Shown: positions 52,736 through 61,716, numbered from the stretch's first letter. The stretch: DNA of 64,000 nt from Methylocystis iwaonis (GCF_027925385.1 NZ_AP027142.1:1098001-1162000); one strand, 5' to 3'. A program made the numbers and translations. Notes: a model not told the origin generated them from the letters alone.

Positions 52736-54530
52736 GACGTCTTCTCTTCTGCGCGGTCGTCAGTTGCTGGGCGTCGCTCAGCACGGCTTCGATGGTCGGC
52801 GCCTGGCGAAGATCCGGCTCGAAGAGTTGCGCCAAATATTTGTAGGTCAGGCCGACGAGACGCGGATCGCGATTGAGATCGAAGAGCCCGACCGGGTTGA
52901 CGTTGCCCAGCGGCGCCCGCAGCGCGATGTCCCAGTCGACCTGATCGGTGAGCGAATACCAGGTAAAGCCGACGATCGGCACGCCCGCCTGGCGCATGAG
53001 CTGCACATTATGCCACTGCCGCCACAGCCAACGCGGCGCGTCGCGCGCGTCCAGGCGGTTTGTCTCAGTGTGCATCAGGGGCCGTTGGTAGCGCTCGTAA
53101 TACTGACGGGCGATGACGTACCAACCGAACAACTCTCCGAGCGCCTGCGCGTCGCCATTGGCGTTGATGAGCTTTTCGTTCCATTCGTAGTAATCGACGC
53201 CGAGGATGGCGCGCGCGCCGACGTCCTGTTGCATGAACCATGCGTATTCTTCGGGCGGCATGCCGTTTTCGATCAAATAGCCGCGCATATCGTCGCGCAC
53301 GCCGCGCGCATAGAGCAAATCGAGCGCGATGAAACGGCGCTGGTTTTCGAAGTCGGCGATGCGGCGGACCTTCGGATCGGGGCAGCAAGGCTGATAAAAC
53401 TCGCCGCTCTCGCTGTTGACGAACACCGCATCTGGCCGCGCGGTCGAGATCGCCTGCATCATCAGCACGCTGGCTTTCGCGAGATGTCGCGTCGCCGTGA
53501 CGAAGGCGCGCTCGTCCCGGCGTTGCTCGTTCCACACTCCTTCCAGCGCGCTGAGCTTGGCGCACACATACATCTCGTTGACAGGCGTGTAGAAGCGCAC
53601 CCAATCGTAGCGACGGACGAAGGCGCGTGCATAGTCGGCGAGCGCATAAGGCGCCTCGGGATTTTGGAAATTCTCGAGCCAGTCGGGCAGGCCGAAGTGG
53701 CAGAGGTCCATAATCGGCGTAATGCCGAGCCGCTGCATTTCGTCAGCGACGTCGTCGAGAAAAGCCCAGTCGTATTGGCCCCTGCGCGGGTTGATGAGAT
53801 GCAGCGGCGGACCGTAACGCAAATAGCGCAGCCCTAAGTCGCGCACCAGCGCGAGGTCCGTGCGCCAGTGACGATAATGGCCGCAAGCGGCCATCTCATC
53901 GATACGCCAACGCCCGCCGTCGAGTGTTGGATAACTGCATTCGACGCCGGTGGCGAACATGAACCTGTCTTCGGCGGGCGGGCGCGCCGCGGCGATGGGA
54001 CGCGCAGGTCTCCGCCCTTCGAAGATGAAGCGGGGCAGCCGCTCGGCGGCATAGCCGACGGGTCTGACATAGACGAGGCCGAGAACCGCGCCCCAGATAA
54101 GATGCCCGGCGGCGATCGACGCCGGCTCGCGCCATCCACCCGAAAGGCCGAACAGGCCCGAGTACGGCAGCTCGCCGCTTTGGACGAGCGGGTGCATGAG
54201 TTCGAACTGCGGATGCATGATGAAGAGCGCCAGAGGCATGGGCACAAAGGCGAACAGCAAGCCTTGGAGCATCGGCGGCAAAGGCAGGACCGACCAGAAA
54301 AAATAAGCGTAGAAAACGCCCCAGATCGCGCCCACCAGCAAATGCAGCGACATGCCGACTGCCCACCACGCCCATGCGCTGGCGTGAGGGAGCGCCAGCG
54401 TGCCCAGCGTGCCCACAATGTCGAAGTAGGGGACGCCGGCGAGGATGAGCGGGCGCGCGACGGCCTCCCAAGCGACGGCGCCAGCCATGCCCGCGAGGAC
54501 CGCCTTGCGATAAGCGACGTAACGGATCAT
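52728..54530 (-). CDS. Membrane-anchored GH1-like (clan A) glycosidase fusion
   Basis: The 600-residue protein fuses a four- to five-helix membrane domain (about 1-175) to a GH1-like TIM barrel (about 195-590). The catalytic segments are YTPVNEMYVCAKLS (acid/base Glu) and LMHTETNRLDARDAP (nucleophile), with FTWYSLTDQVDWDIAL as in the soluble paralogue at 15991-17262. MFATGVECSYPTLDGGRWRIDEM matches the start of that protein. The start MIRYVAYR at 54530 has GGAG upstream; an in-frame extension to 54677 is basic and unlike the rest. It likely acts on a lipid-linked or envelope glycan (inference). Confidence 0.8.
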   Translation of the reverse strand: MIRYVAYRKAVLAGMAGAVAWEAVARPLILAGVPYFDIVGTLGTLALPHASAWAWWAVGMSLHLLVGAIWGVFYAYFFWSVLPLPPMLQGLLFAFVPMPLALFIMHPQFELMHPLVQSGELPYSGLFGLSGGWREPASIAAGHLIWGAVLGLVYVRPVGYAAERLPRFIFEGRRPARPIAAARPPAEDRFMFATGVECSYPTLDGGRWRIDEMAACGHYRHWRTDLALVRDLGLRYLRYGPPLHLINPRRGQYDWAFLDDVADEMQRLGITPIMDLCHFGLPDWLENFQNPEAPYALADYARAFVRRYDWVRFYTPVNEMYVCAKLSALEGVWNEQRRDERAFVTATRHLAKASVLMMQAISTARPDAVFVNSESGEFYQPCCPDPKVRRIADFENQRRFIALDLLYARGVRDDMRGYLIENGMPPEEYAWFMQQDVGARAILGVDYYEWNEKLINANGDAQALGELFGWYVIARQYYERYQRPLMHTETNRLDARDAPRWLWRQWHNVQLMRQAGVPIVGFTWYSLTDQVDWDIALRAPLGNVNPVGLFDLNRDPRLVGLTYKYLAQLFEPDLRQAPTIEAVLSDAQQLTTAQKRRRHA

Positions 54531-54764
54531 GCTCCGCGCTCCCGGTCTCCCGCCGCATCCATTCCGAGCGGCACGCCGTTTGCTCTTGAATGCAATGGCG
54601 GAAACCCGGGCCGACGCGGCAAGTTCCTCTGCGCGGCCGGGGCCAGCGCGGCCACAAGAAAAGCCGAGGTTCTTCACATTCCTGAAAGCGAGTTGACGGC
54701 AATCTCACAGCTCGCCAAAAGACGTTCGGCGGGTTTATGTCAGCGTATTCTCGGGTGATAGGAC

Positions 54765-55448
54765 ATGGGAAACTCCAAAATCGTGATCACGAAGGACGGG
54801 ATGTCAGGGCGGCTCGACCGGCGGTCGTTTCTGTCCGGCTCCGCCGCCAGTCTCGGCGCCCTGGGGCTCGCCGGTTGTGTGACCTCCGACGACATGGGCC
54901 GCGCCGAGGCGGCGAAGTTTTACGCGGCCGTCCCGAGCGAGAAATTCCCGATCCCGGCGGTCGATATCAGCAAGATCGATCCGAAATATTTTCGCCGGCT
55001 CGTGCGCTACGACACCAAGGAAGCGCCCGGCACGATCATCATCGATCCCAAGAATTACCACCTTTACCGCGTCGAAGGCGACGGAATGGCTACCCGCTAT
55101 GGCGCCAATGTCAGCCGCCCCGGTTTCCTGTGGAGCGGTGAAGTTTATGTCGGGCGCAAGGCGGAATGGCCCACCTGGACGCCGCCCAAGGAGATGATCG
55201 CGCGCCAGCCGGAGGCGCGCCAATACGCCCGCGGCATGCCGGGAGGTCTGGACAATCCGCTCGGCGCCCGCGTGCTCTATCTCTATAAGAATGGCGTCTA
55301 TACGGTTTACACGATCTACAGCACCAGCGACCCCGAGACGATCGGGAACGGCATTACGAGCGGCTGCACCGGCCTGCTCAGCCAGGACATGATCGACCTC
55401 TATTCCCGGACGCCGGTCAAGACGAAGGTCGTAATGCTGCCGGCATAG
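54765..55448 (+). CDS. Diverged L,D-transpeptidase-like (YkuD) protein lacking the usual catalytic histidines
   Basis: The 227-residue protein has an RRSFLSGS twin-arginine-like motif, hydrophobic region and lipobox LAGC (about residues 20-43). The YkuD fold follows: GTIIIDPKNYHLYRV, AEWPTWTPPKEMI, GGLDNPLGARVLYLY. At the active site the usual HGT...[S/T]HGC or HGT...SSGCIR is IYSTSDPETIGNGITSGC: the Cys is kept, the first His is Tyr, the second is Ser and the Arg after Cys is Gly. The enzyme may be inactive or have changed chemistry. It stands alone after a 234-bp gap. Confidence 0.82.
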   Translation: MGNSKIVITKDGMSGRLDRRSFLSGSAASLGALGLAGCVTSDDMGRAEAAKFYAAVPSEKFPIPAVDISKIDPKYFRRLVRYDTKEAPGTIIIDPKNYHLYRVEGDGMATRYGANVSRPGFLWSGEVYVGRKAEWPTWTPPKEMIARQPEARQYARGMPGGLDNPLGARVLYLYKNGVYTVYTIYSTSDPETIGNGITSGCTGLLSQDMIDLYSRTPVKTKVVMLPA

Positions 55449-55474
55449 CAACGCTCCGTCGCGACGCCGCGGAT

Positions 55475-55579
55475 GTCATTCCCGGCGGGCTGAAAGCCCG
55501 ACCGGGAATCCAGAGCCGCAAAAGCGCTGGTTCTGCTCTGGATTCCCGATCGCTCGCTGCGCGAGCGTCGGGAATGACA
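55475..55579. repeat. Intergenic palindromic repeat, family A, copy 5
   Basis: A near-complete copy: TCATTCCCGGCGGGCTGAA, GCCCGACCGGGAATCC, AGAGCCGCAAAAGCGCTGG, TCTGGATTCCCGATCGC and GCGAGCGTCGGGAATGACA. It fills the gap between the convergent transpeptidase-like gene and the membrane protein gene, where it could terminate both transcripts. Confidence 0.85.
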
Positions 55580-55596
55580 CCGAAAGCAACGTCGCG

Positions 55597-56190
55597 TTAT
55601 GACGGTTTGGCGAAGTTCGGGATTTTGAAAAAGAGCTTCCCCTGCCGCCACATGGTGAACGCCACGCCGCCGGCCAGGAGGATGAAAATTCCGAAGCCGA
55701 TGTAGAGGTAGAATTCCTCGTCGGTGACGAGCCCCACCGAGAAGGGATGGCGGCCCTCGTAGCTCTTGGCGCCGTCGTCGCTCGTGAGCTTCACATAGAG
55801 CTCATAATTGCCGGCCTGTTTGAAATTCTGGTCGAAATTCATCATGCCGTTGCGGAACTTCTGGATCGGCTGGCGGCTGACGACGTCGGCCTCTGGGTCG
55901 GGCTGGCTGTCGGGCGCCTTGGCGCGCAGCACGCGGACGTCCCAGTTCATGTCGCGCAGCTCATTGTCGCTGGCGTCGAGCACGATGACGGAGGCGCCGG
56001 TGTCGGGCAAAGCGTCGCATTCGCGGTCGATGTTTTTCTTTGGCTGCATGGCCACGAATTTCATCGACTTCGGCCCGATCGCGATGGGGCAGTCGGGATC
56101 GTAATAATGCCAGCCGGCGGCAAGCGCATGCGATGAGACGCCCGCGGACGCCAGAATGGCGAGCGCCGCGCCAAGAAACAGTTTCTTCAC
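55597..56190 (-). CDS. Signal-anchored membrane protein of unknown function
   Basis: From a GTG start the 197-residue protein has a signal peptide (KKLFLGAALAILASAGVSS), a periplasmic beta-rich domain (AAGWHYYDPDCPIAIGPKS, DMNWDVRVLRAKAPDSQPD, FDQNFKQAGNYELYVKL) and one C-terminal membrane helix (EFYLYIGFGIFILLAGGVAF). Two Cys in the first 60 residues may pair. An ATG 33 bp upstream is in frame but gives a poor signal peptide. The stop of the upstream cysE at 56192 is adjacent, so it may be co-transcribed. Confidence 0.75.
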   Translation of the reverse strand: MKKLFLGAALAILASAGVSSHALAAGWHYYDPDCPIAIGPKSMKFVAMQPKKNIDRECDALPDTGASVIVLDASDNELRDMNWDVRVLRAKAPDSQPDPEADVVSRQPIQKFRNGMMNFDQNFKQAGNYELYVKLTSDDGAKSYEGRHPFSVGLVTDEEFYLYIGFGIFILLAGGVAFTMWRQGKLFFKIPNFAKPS

Positions 56191-56191
56191 C

Positions 56192-57040
56192 TTACAACCC
56201 CGCCCTCTTGTCCATTCCCGCATCTAGAACCGCCAGCATCTGGTCCATCGCCAGCGCCGGTTCGGCGCATTTCGAATCGCCGACGATTCGCGCCGGCACG
56301 CCCGCCACGGTTTTATTGGCCGGCACCGAATCGAGCACGACCGAGCCCGCCGCGATCATGGCGCAGCGGCCGATCTCGATATTGCCGAGCACCTTGGCCC
56401 CGGCGCCGATCAGCACGCCGCGCCGCACCTTCGGATGCCGATCGCCGCGCGCCTTGCCTGTGCCGCCGAGCGTCACGCCATGCAGCATGGAGACGTCGTC
56501 CTCGATGACGCTCGTCGCGCCGATGACGACGCCCGTGGCGTGGTCGATGAAGACGCCCTTGCCGATCCTAGCCTGGGGGTGGATGTCGGTCTGAAAAATC
56601 TGCGAGGACAGGCTCTGCAGCGTCAGGGCGAAATCGCTGCGGCCGTTTTTCCACAGCCAATGCGCCAGCCGATAGGTCTGCAAGGCGTGGAAGCCCTTGA
56701 AATAGAGCGCCGGCTCCAGGAGTCGCGTGCAGGCCGGGTCGCGCTCGACGACGGCCAAAAGATCCGCCCGGAAGGCCTCTGCAAGGGCGCCGTCATGGGC
56801 GAGGCAGGAATCGAACGCCTGGCGAATCGCCGCATAGGGCGCTTCCGGTCGGTCGAGGCGCTGCGCCACGCGATGGACCACGACGCCGGCGACGCTCTCC
56901 TGCGCCATGATCGCGGGGTAGATGAAACCGCCGAGCTCCGGCTCGCGGCGCAACACATCCTCCGCCTCCAGCCGCAGGCGGGCGAGGAGCGGGTCGAAAT
57001 CGATGACGGACGCGGCTATTTCCCGCTGTTCGGCGGCCAT
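56192..57040 (-). CDS. cysE: Serine O-acetyltransferase (copy 2)
   Basis: The 282-residue protein has the same layout as the copy at 48273: helical N-terminal domain (DPACTRLLEPALYFKGFHALQTYRLAHWLW) and beta-helix with FIDHATGVVIGATSVIEDDVSMLHGVTLGGTGKARGDRHPKVRRG. It also carries the substrate and acetyl-CoA motifs. ATG 57040 has AGGAAGCG upstream; the frame further 5' runs through a family A repeat. Two full-length cysE copies suggest different regulation or partners (inference). Confidence 0.93.
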   Translation of the reverse strand: MAAEQREIAASVIDFDPLLARLRLEAEDVLRREPELGGFIYPAIMAQESVAGVVVHRVAQRLDRPEAPYAAIRQAFDSCLAHDGALAEAFRADLLAVVERDPACTRLLEPALYFKGFHALQTYRLAHWLWKNGRSDFALTLQSLSSQIFQTDIHPQARIGKGVFIDHATGVVIGATSVIEDDVSMLHGVTLGGTGKARGDRHPKVRRGVLIGAGAKVLGNIEIGRCAMIAAGSVVLDSVPANKTVAGVPARIVGDSKCAEPALAMDQMLAVLDAGMDKRAGL

Positions 57041-57082
57041 GGGACGCTTCCTCTTCTCCGTTTCCGCTCGAACAGCTCGCGT

Positions 57083-57187
57083 TCGGCTCCCGGCGGGCCG
57101 ACGGCCCGACCGGGACTCCAGAGCCACGATGGCTTTGATTTGGCGCTGGATTCCCGATCGTTCGCGTCGCGAGCGTCGGGAATGACA
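57083..57187. repeat. Intergenic palindromic repeat, family A, copy 6
   Basis: Degenerate copy with CTCCCGGCGGGCCGA, GGCCCGACCGGGACTCC, AGAGCCACGATGGCT and CTGGATTCCCGATCG with a GCGAGCGTCGGGAATGACA arm. It lies upstream of the second cysE. Confidence 0.75.
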
Positions 57188-57266
57188 GTGAGCCGTTCCC
57201 GGAAAGCGCGCATCTCGGAACGAAAGCGCGCAAGCGGCTATATAGCGCCTCGGGCGCGGCCGCGCA

Positions 57267-58034
57267 TCAGGGGCGTTGGCCCAGGAATTCCAGCACAGCC
57301 TGCTTGTAGATGCGGTCGCCCACGGCGCGGTTGTGGTCGCGGCCAGGAATGTCGACAACGCGGGCGTTGCGGAACAGCGGCTGCAGGGGCGAGGGATCGC
57401 CGGCGACGTCGTCGCGCGTGCCGACGCAAATCAGCACCGGGCATTCGACCTTCGAGAGGAGCGCCGGGTCCAACGCCTTGCGGGCGCCGCGGACGCAGGC
57501 GGCGAGCGCCTTGAGATCGCTACGGGTCGATTCGGCGAAGCCTCGAAAAATTTTGAGCATCGAATTGTCGATGTCCTCGATTCGCTCGGCCTCCATGGCT
57601 TCGGCGAGCCCTGAGGGCAGGCCGGCGTCCTGCACGAGATATTGCCCGATGCCGCCGAGAATCAGCGAGCGGACGCGCTCCGGATGGGCGAGCGTCAGCA
57701 CCGTCCCGATTCGCGCGCCGAGCGAATAGCCCATGACGTCGGCGCGGGCGATGGACAAATGGTCGAGGAGATTGGCGACGTCCTGCGCCATTAGGTCGAG
57801 CGCATATTCCGCTGGATCGTAGAGCTTCTGCGACCGGCCATGGCCCCTGCTATCCAGGACGACGACGCGGCGTCCGTCTTCGGTCAGCGTCTTCACCCAT
57901 TGGGTGAACATCCAGTTCACCGCATGGGTGGAGGCGAAGCCATGAATGAGGACGATCGGCTCGCGTCGGTCGTCGCCAAGGGGCTCGAAATCCGAATAGG
58001 CAATCTCGACGCCGTGCGAGACGAAAGTTTCCAT
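57267..58034 (-). CDS. Alpha/beta hydrolase
   Basis: The 255-residue protein has PIVLIHGFASTHAVNWMF (oxyanion HG), VVVLDSRGHGRSQKL, the nucleophile elbow VMGYSLGARIGTVLTLAHP (Gly-x-Ser-x-Gly), VLICVGTRDDVAGDP with the acid and VDIPGRDHNRAVGD with the catalytic His. It is an esterase-like enzyme with unknown substrate. The start METFVSHG at 58034 has AGGATTTG upstream; an in-frame extension of 38 residues has no hydrolase features. Confidence 0.9.
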   Translation of the reverse strand: METFVSHGVEIAYSDFEPLGDDRREPIVLIHGFASTHAVNWMFTQWVKTLTEDGRRVVVLDSRGHGRSQKLYDPAEYALDLMAQDVANLLDHLSIARADVMGYSLGARIGTVLTLAHPERVRSLILGGIGQYLVQDAGLPSGLAEAMEAERIEDIDNSMLKIFRGFAESTRSDLKALAACVRGARKALDPALLSKVECPVLICVGTRDDVAGDPSPLQPLFRNARVVDIPGRDHNRAVGDRIYKQAVLEFLGQRP

Positions 58035-58194
58035 GGCAAATCCTGTGTGACGATTCCTACTTAAAGAATCAGATCGGCGGCGCAAGCGCGGGCCCATAAA
58101 AATAAACAGGCCTTGCCAAGCGCTCCGGTTGTCGCTAAACGGTCGCATGTCGCGGCGCTGATCCCCAAGCGGGATCGAAACCGCCGGCCGACAG

Positions 58195-58271
58195 GCGCCC
58201 GTAGCTCAGCTGGATAGAGCACCAGACTACGAATCTGGGGGTCAGAGGTTCGAATCCTTTCGGGCGCGCCA
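58195..58271 (+). tRNA. tRNA-Arg (anticodon ACG)
   Basis: The 77-nt sequence folds as a cloverleaf: acceptor GCGCCCG with CGGGCGC, D arm AGCTCAGCTGGATAGAGC, anticodon loop CTACGAA, T arm with GGTTCGAATCC, discriminator G, and encoded CCA. Confidence 0.97.
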
Positions 58272-58467
58272 TTAAACCCGAGCAGTTGAAAAACGCCAAA
58301 CCGAGCCCTGCAAGGGGAAGCATGCGCGGCTGTTTGCCGCGCCGAGGGGGCGCTCCAGGTCGCGCGCTGCTGCGCCTTGGCGGAGTTAGCCCCGGCGCGC
58401 CGCGCCTGCGTCTCTGTGAGAGGAAGGGGCCAATAGCGAGGGGCTTCGACGCGTCGCGTCAGTCGGA

Positions 58468-59127
58468 TCAAAAGACTGAAAATCGCATCCCGGTCGATAT
58501 GTAGTTGGAAGCGCCATGCACGCCGTCGATGAGGCCGTAGACGCCGGATCGATGATGGACGCGTACGAATACTTCGAATGGCGCGTCTTTAGACGGCGCG
58601 AAGGTAAATTCCGGCACAAGCAGATTCAGGAATCGCGCGCTGTGATGGCTACTATCGAACTGCCTTTCGAAATCTGAAATGCCGGTCACATAGCTTGCGC
58701 CGATAAGACCCACCCTGAAGTTCGTATAAATGAAATCGTTCCATGGAAAATATTTCCACCGCGCCATTGGAATGAGGTCGAACTCCCACTGACGCCCGCC
58801 AGCGTCGCTGCCGAAACGCTTGGCGACGCCGCCCTCGATTTCGAGGTCTAAAGGGACGCGCTCGAAGCGATAAGCGGTATAAATTGCATGGGCGTCCACC
58901 ATCGCGCCCGGAACGAAATGCGCGTCCCAAGGGCGACGCACTGTGATGTTGATCAGTGATTGATTGCTGAGCGCCCCAACATAGGCCCCGACTCTGAGGG
59001 TTGGCTGTGGCTTTGGCGTAAGCATCCAAGGTAACGCAGGAGGCGCCAAAGCGGACAAGTCGCCAGCGAGCGCCGATATTCCCGAGAAGAACAAAGACAT
59101 AAGCGAGGCAATAAATAATTTCCTCAT
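58468..59127 (-). CDS. Outer-membrane beta-barrel protein, possibly PagL/acyloxyacyl-hydrolase-like
   Basis: The 219-residue protein has a signal peptide (LFIASLMSLFFSGISALA) and alternating amphipathic strands: GAYVGALSNQSLINITVRRP, IYTAYRFERVPLDLEIEGGVAKRFG, WEFDLIPMARWKYFPW. It ends with a terminal Phe. VRVHHRSGVYGLIDGVHG resembles the His-x-Ser active-site strand of PagL lipid A deacylases, but I cannot confirm that it is one. It is divergent from an SDR gene across a 431-bp spacer. Confidence 0.7.
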   Translation of the reverse strand: MRKLFIASLMSLFFSGISALAGDLSALAPPALPWMLTPKPQPTLRVGAYVGALSNQSLINITVRRPWDAHFVPGAMVDAHAIYTAYRFERVPLDLEIEGGVAKRFGSDAGGRQWEFDLIPMARWKYFPWNDFIYTNFRVGLIGASYVTGISDFERQFDSSHHSARFLNLLVPEFTFAPSKDAPFEVFVRVHHRSGVYGLIDGVHGASNYISTGMRFSVF

Positions 59128-59558
59128 GCTCGCGCGCCCTTTATGCTGAATACGCAGTGGAAACGACGTGGGTGATGTTGATTCTGTAAGATAAAACCGC
59201 GACTTATGTAAATATTACTTCATGGGTGCGTAGAAAAATGCCGCGAAAAAAGGTCGTTTTTGAGGCGTGTCCGAATAATGCGACATAGCCGCGCTCGAGC
59301 CTTACTATCTTTGTCTAGATTTGCGTTGAAATCATGGGGATGGGCCTTGGCCGCCGCCCTTGTTCGGGTAGGCGCGCTGCTGGCCGCGCCGAAGCGCCGC
59401 GCAGAGACATTTTAGGGGCGGGCGTTGCGGGGCGGCGTGGGCACAGGTAAATAAATCTTGTCTCGGGAGACTTTCGAAATGATCCAGCGTCACCGCTAAG
59501 GCGGGAAGGCATTCGATGGCGGAGCGATCCGCCGGCTGGACTCTTTTTCGAGATCATC
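59128..59558. other. 431-bp gene-free region
   Basis: The spacer separates two divergent genes. Its first 250 bp are unusually AT-rich for this window. It has no open frame with plausible coding pattern, no clear terminator and no repeat of families A-D. Confidence 0.5.
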
Positions 59559-60338
59559 ATGGAAAGACTTCACAAAAAGACCTGCGTCATTACTGGCGCG
59601 GCGCGTGGCATTGGTCGCGCGATTGCGCGCCGCTTCCACGACGAAGGCGCAATCGTCATTCTCACAGACATAGACGAAGCGGCTGGCGCCGCGGCAGCCG
59701 CAGAAATCGGCTGTCGATTCGAGACGCTCGACGTGCGGGAGGAAGCCGATTGGCGGCGCCTGGCCGAACGCGTCCCGACAGCCGACGTGGTGGTCAACAA
59801 TGCTGGCGTAACGGGTTTTGAGCAGGGCGCCGCGGCGCATGATCCCGAACAGGCCAGCCTTGCGGATTGGCGGGAAGTCCATCGGGTCAATCTCGATGGG
59901 ACCTTCCTTGGGTGTCGCTACGCCATCAAAGCGATGAAGGCGCAGGGCGCCGGCTCGATCATCAACATCTCGTCGCGTTCCGGCTTGGTTGGCATTCCGC
60001 TGGCGGCTGCTTACGCCTCATCCAAAGCGGCGATCCGCAACCACAGCAAGACCGTTGCGCTCTATTGCGCGCAGAAAGGATGGAAAATCCGCTGCAACTC
60101 GATCCATCCCGCAGCGATACTGACGCAAATTTGGGAGCCGATGCTGGGAACGGGCCCCGACCGCGAGGCCAAGATGCAAGCCTTGGTTGCCGACACGCCG
60201 TTGAAGCGTTTCGGGATGCCCGAGGAAGTCGCGGCGATCGCCGTCACTCTGGCGTCCGATGAAGCGACCTATGTGACGGGGACCGAGATTCACATCGACG
60301 GCGGGTTGCTGGCGGGGTCCGCCGCATCCCCCGGCTGA
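59559..60338 (+). CDS. Short-chain dehydrogenase/reductase
   Basis: The 259-residue protein is a classical SDR: cofactor loop [55 protein letters not shown] with the catalytic Ser, Tyr (YASSK) and Lys, and a C-terminal [19 protein letters not shown](H) preference is likely from Asp after strand 2 (ILTDIDEA). The substrate is unknown. It has a spacer of 430 bp upstream and a composite A/D repeat downstream. Confidence 0.92.
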   Translation: MERLHKKTCVITGAARGIGRAIARRFHDEGAIVILTDIDEAAGAAAAAEIGCRFETLDVREEADWRRLAERVPTADVVVNNAGVTGFEQGAAAHDPEQASLADWREVHRVNLDGTFLGCRYAIKAMKAQGAGSIINISSRSGLVGIPLAAAYASSKAAIRNHSKTVALYCAQKGWKIRCNSIHPAAILTQIWEPMLGTGPDREAKMQALVADTPLKRFGMPEEVAAIAVTLASDEATYVTGTEIHIDGGLLAGSAASPG

Positions 60339-60346
60339 TGCGAAAT

Positions 60347-60567
60347 CCGCTTGATTGGTTCGCTGTCATTCCCGACGCTCGCTCGAGCGAGCGATCGAGA
60401 ATCCAGAGCCGCAAAAGCGCTGGTTTTACTCGGAGCCCGTCATTGCGAGCGAAGCGAAGCAATCCAGGGCGGCGATGCGGCCCTGGATTGCTTCGTCGGC
60501 TTCGCCTCCTCGCAATGGCGGCGGTGATTCCCTGTGTGTCCAAACGGCGCGAGCGTCGGGGATTGAT
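60347..60567. repeat. Composite intergenic repeat: family D nested in family A (second locus)
   Basis: ATCCGCTTGATTGGTTCG leads into TCATTCCCGACGCTCGCTCG and AGAGCCGCAAAAGCGCTGG, then a complete family D palindrome (about 60438-60524: GTCATTGCGAGCGAAGCGAAG to CCTCGCAATGG). The linker TGTGTCCAAACGGCGCGAGCG follows. The order, linker and junctions match the locus at 31102-31295. Confidence 0.82.
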
Positions 60568-60615
60568 CGAGCGCCCGCGCGAAGCCGCGCTCGATCCATC
60601 GGCCGTGTAACGCCC

Positions 60616-61674
60616 TCACCCTCGAGCGAGCGTCGGATAATCCACGTAGCCTTCCGGGCCTTTCGAATAAAAGGTCTCGAGCTTTGGCTCGTTGAGGGCC
60701 GCGCCCAGGCGTAAGCGTTCGACGAGGTCGGGATTGGCGATGTAGAGCTTGCCGAAAGCCACGGCGTCGGCCTCGCCCGCCGCAATCGCGGCTTCGGCTG
60801 TTTCGCGCGTATAGGCTTCGTTGGCGATATAGGCCCCGCCGAATTCTTTCTTCAAATAAGGCCCCAGCGCATCCGGGCCTTGATGCTCCCGCGCGCAGAT
60901 GAAGGCGATTTTGCGTCGGCCCAACTCGCGCGCGACATAGCCGAAGGTCGCCTTTGGGTCTGAGTCGCCCATGGATTGGGCGTCACCGCGCGGCGCGAGA
61001 TGCACGCCAACGCGCCCCGCTCCCCAGATGTCGATGGCTGCGTCGGTGACTTCCAGCATCAGACGCGCGCGGTTCTCGATCGAGCCGCCGTAGCGGTCGG
61101 TTCTTTTATTCGCGCTGTCTTGCAGAAACTGATCGAGCAGATAGCCATTCGCGCCATGGATCTCCACGCCGTCGAAGCCGGCGCGCTTGGCGTTCTCGGC
61201 GCCTTGCCGATAGGCCGCGACGACGCCGGGAATCTCGTCGATGTCGAGGGCGCGCGGGACGGGATAGGGCTGCTTTGGCCGCAGCAGGCTGACATGCCCT
61301 TCCGCGGTGATGGCGCTGGGCGCGACCGGCGGCGCGCCATCGAGATAGACCGGGTGGGAGAGGCGCCCAACATGCCACAATTGCAGCAGAATGCGGCCGC
61401 CTGCTTCATGCACCGCGCGCGTGATCTCGCGCCATCCGTCGACTTGCGCGTCCGACCAAATGCCGGGCGTGTCAGGATAGCCGACGCCCATCGGCGTGAC
61501 GGAGGTGGCTTCCGATAAGATCATCCCTGCCGAGGCGCGCTGGACATAGTAATCCCGCATGAGCGCATTCGGCGTGCGGCCCTCGCTTGCCCGGCACCGC
61601 GTCAGCGGCGCCATGACGATCCGGTTGGGGAGGCGCAGATCGCCGATATGCAAAGGGTCGAAGAGATTGGACAT
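60616..61674 (-). CDS. Old Yellow Enzyme family ene-reductase
   Basis: The 352-residue FMN enzyme reduces activated C=C bonds with NAD(P)H. It has LPNRIVMAPLTRCRASEGRTPNALMRDYY, the FMN-binding ILLQLWHVGRLSHP, VEIHGANGYLLDQFLQDSANKRTDRYGGSIENRARLMLEV with the active-site His/Asn pair, and VGVHLAPRGD. It resembles NemA/alkene reductases. It is upstream of a flavin reductase in the same direction but with a 572-bp interval on the 5' side; the flavin reductase gene precedes it by 42 bp, so they are likely co-transcribed. Confidence 0.92.
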   Translation of the reverse strand: MSNLFDPLHIGDLRLPNRIVMAPLTRCRASEGRTPNALMRDYYVQRASAGMILSEATSVTPMGVGYPDTPGIWSDAQVDGWREITRAVHEAGGRILLQLWHVGRLSHPVYLDGAPPVAPSAITAEGHVSLLRPKQPYPVPRALDIDEIPGVVAAYRQGAENAKRAGFDGVEIHGANGYLLDQFLQDSANKRTDRYGGSIENRARLMLEVTDAAIDIWGAGRVGVHLAPRGDAQSMGDSDPKATFGYVARELGRRKIAFICAREHQGPDALGPYLKKEFGGAYIANEAYTRETAEAAIAAGEADAVAFGKLYIANPDLVERLRLGAALNEPKLETFYSKGPEGYVDYPTLARG

Positions 61675-61716
61675 CGAGGCTCCGGTCAGTGCGAGACGGG
61701 GTGGTTTTTTTATAGC

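Noticed and set aside
59315..59560. 81-codon minus-strand open frame in the 59-kb spacer
   Set aside because: Low-complexity Arg/Pro/Ser composition, no ribosome site, and it overlaps the start of the SDR gene.
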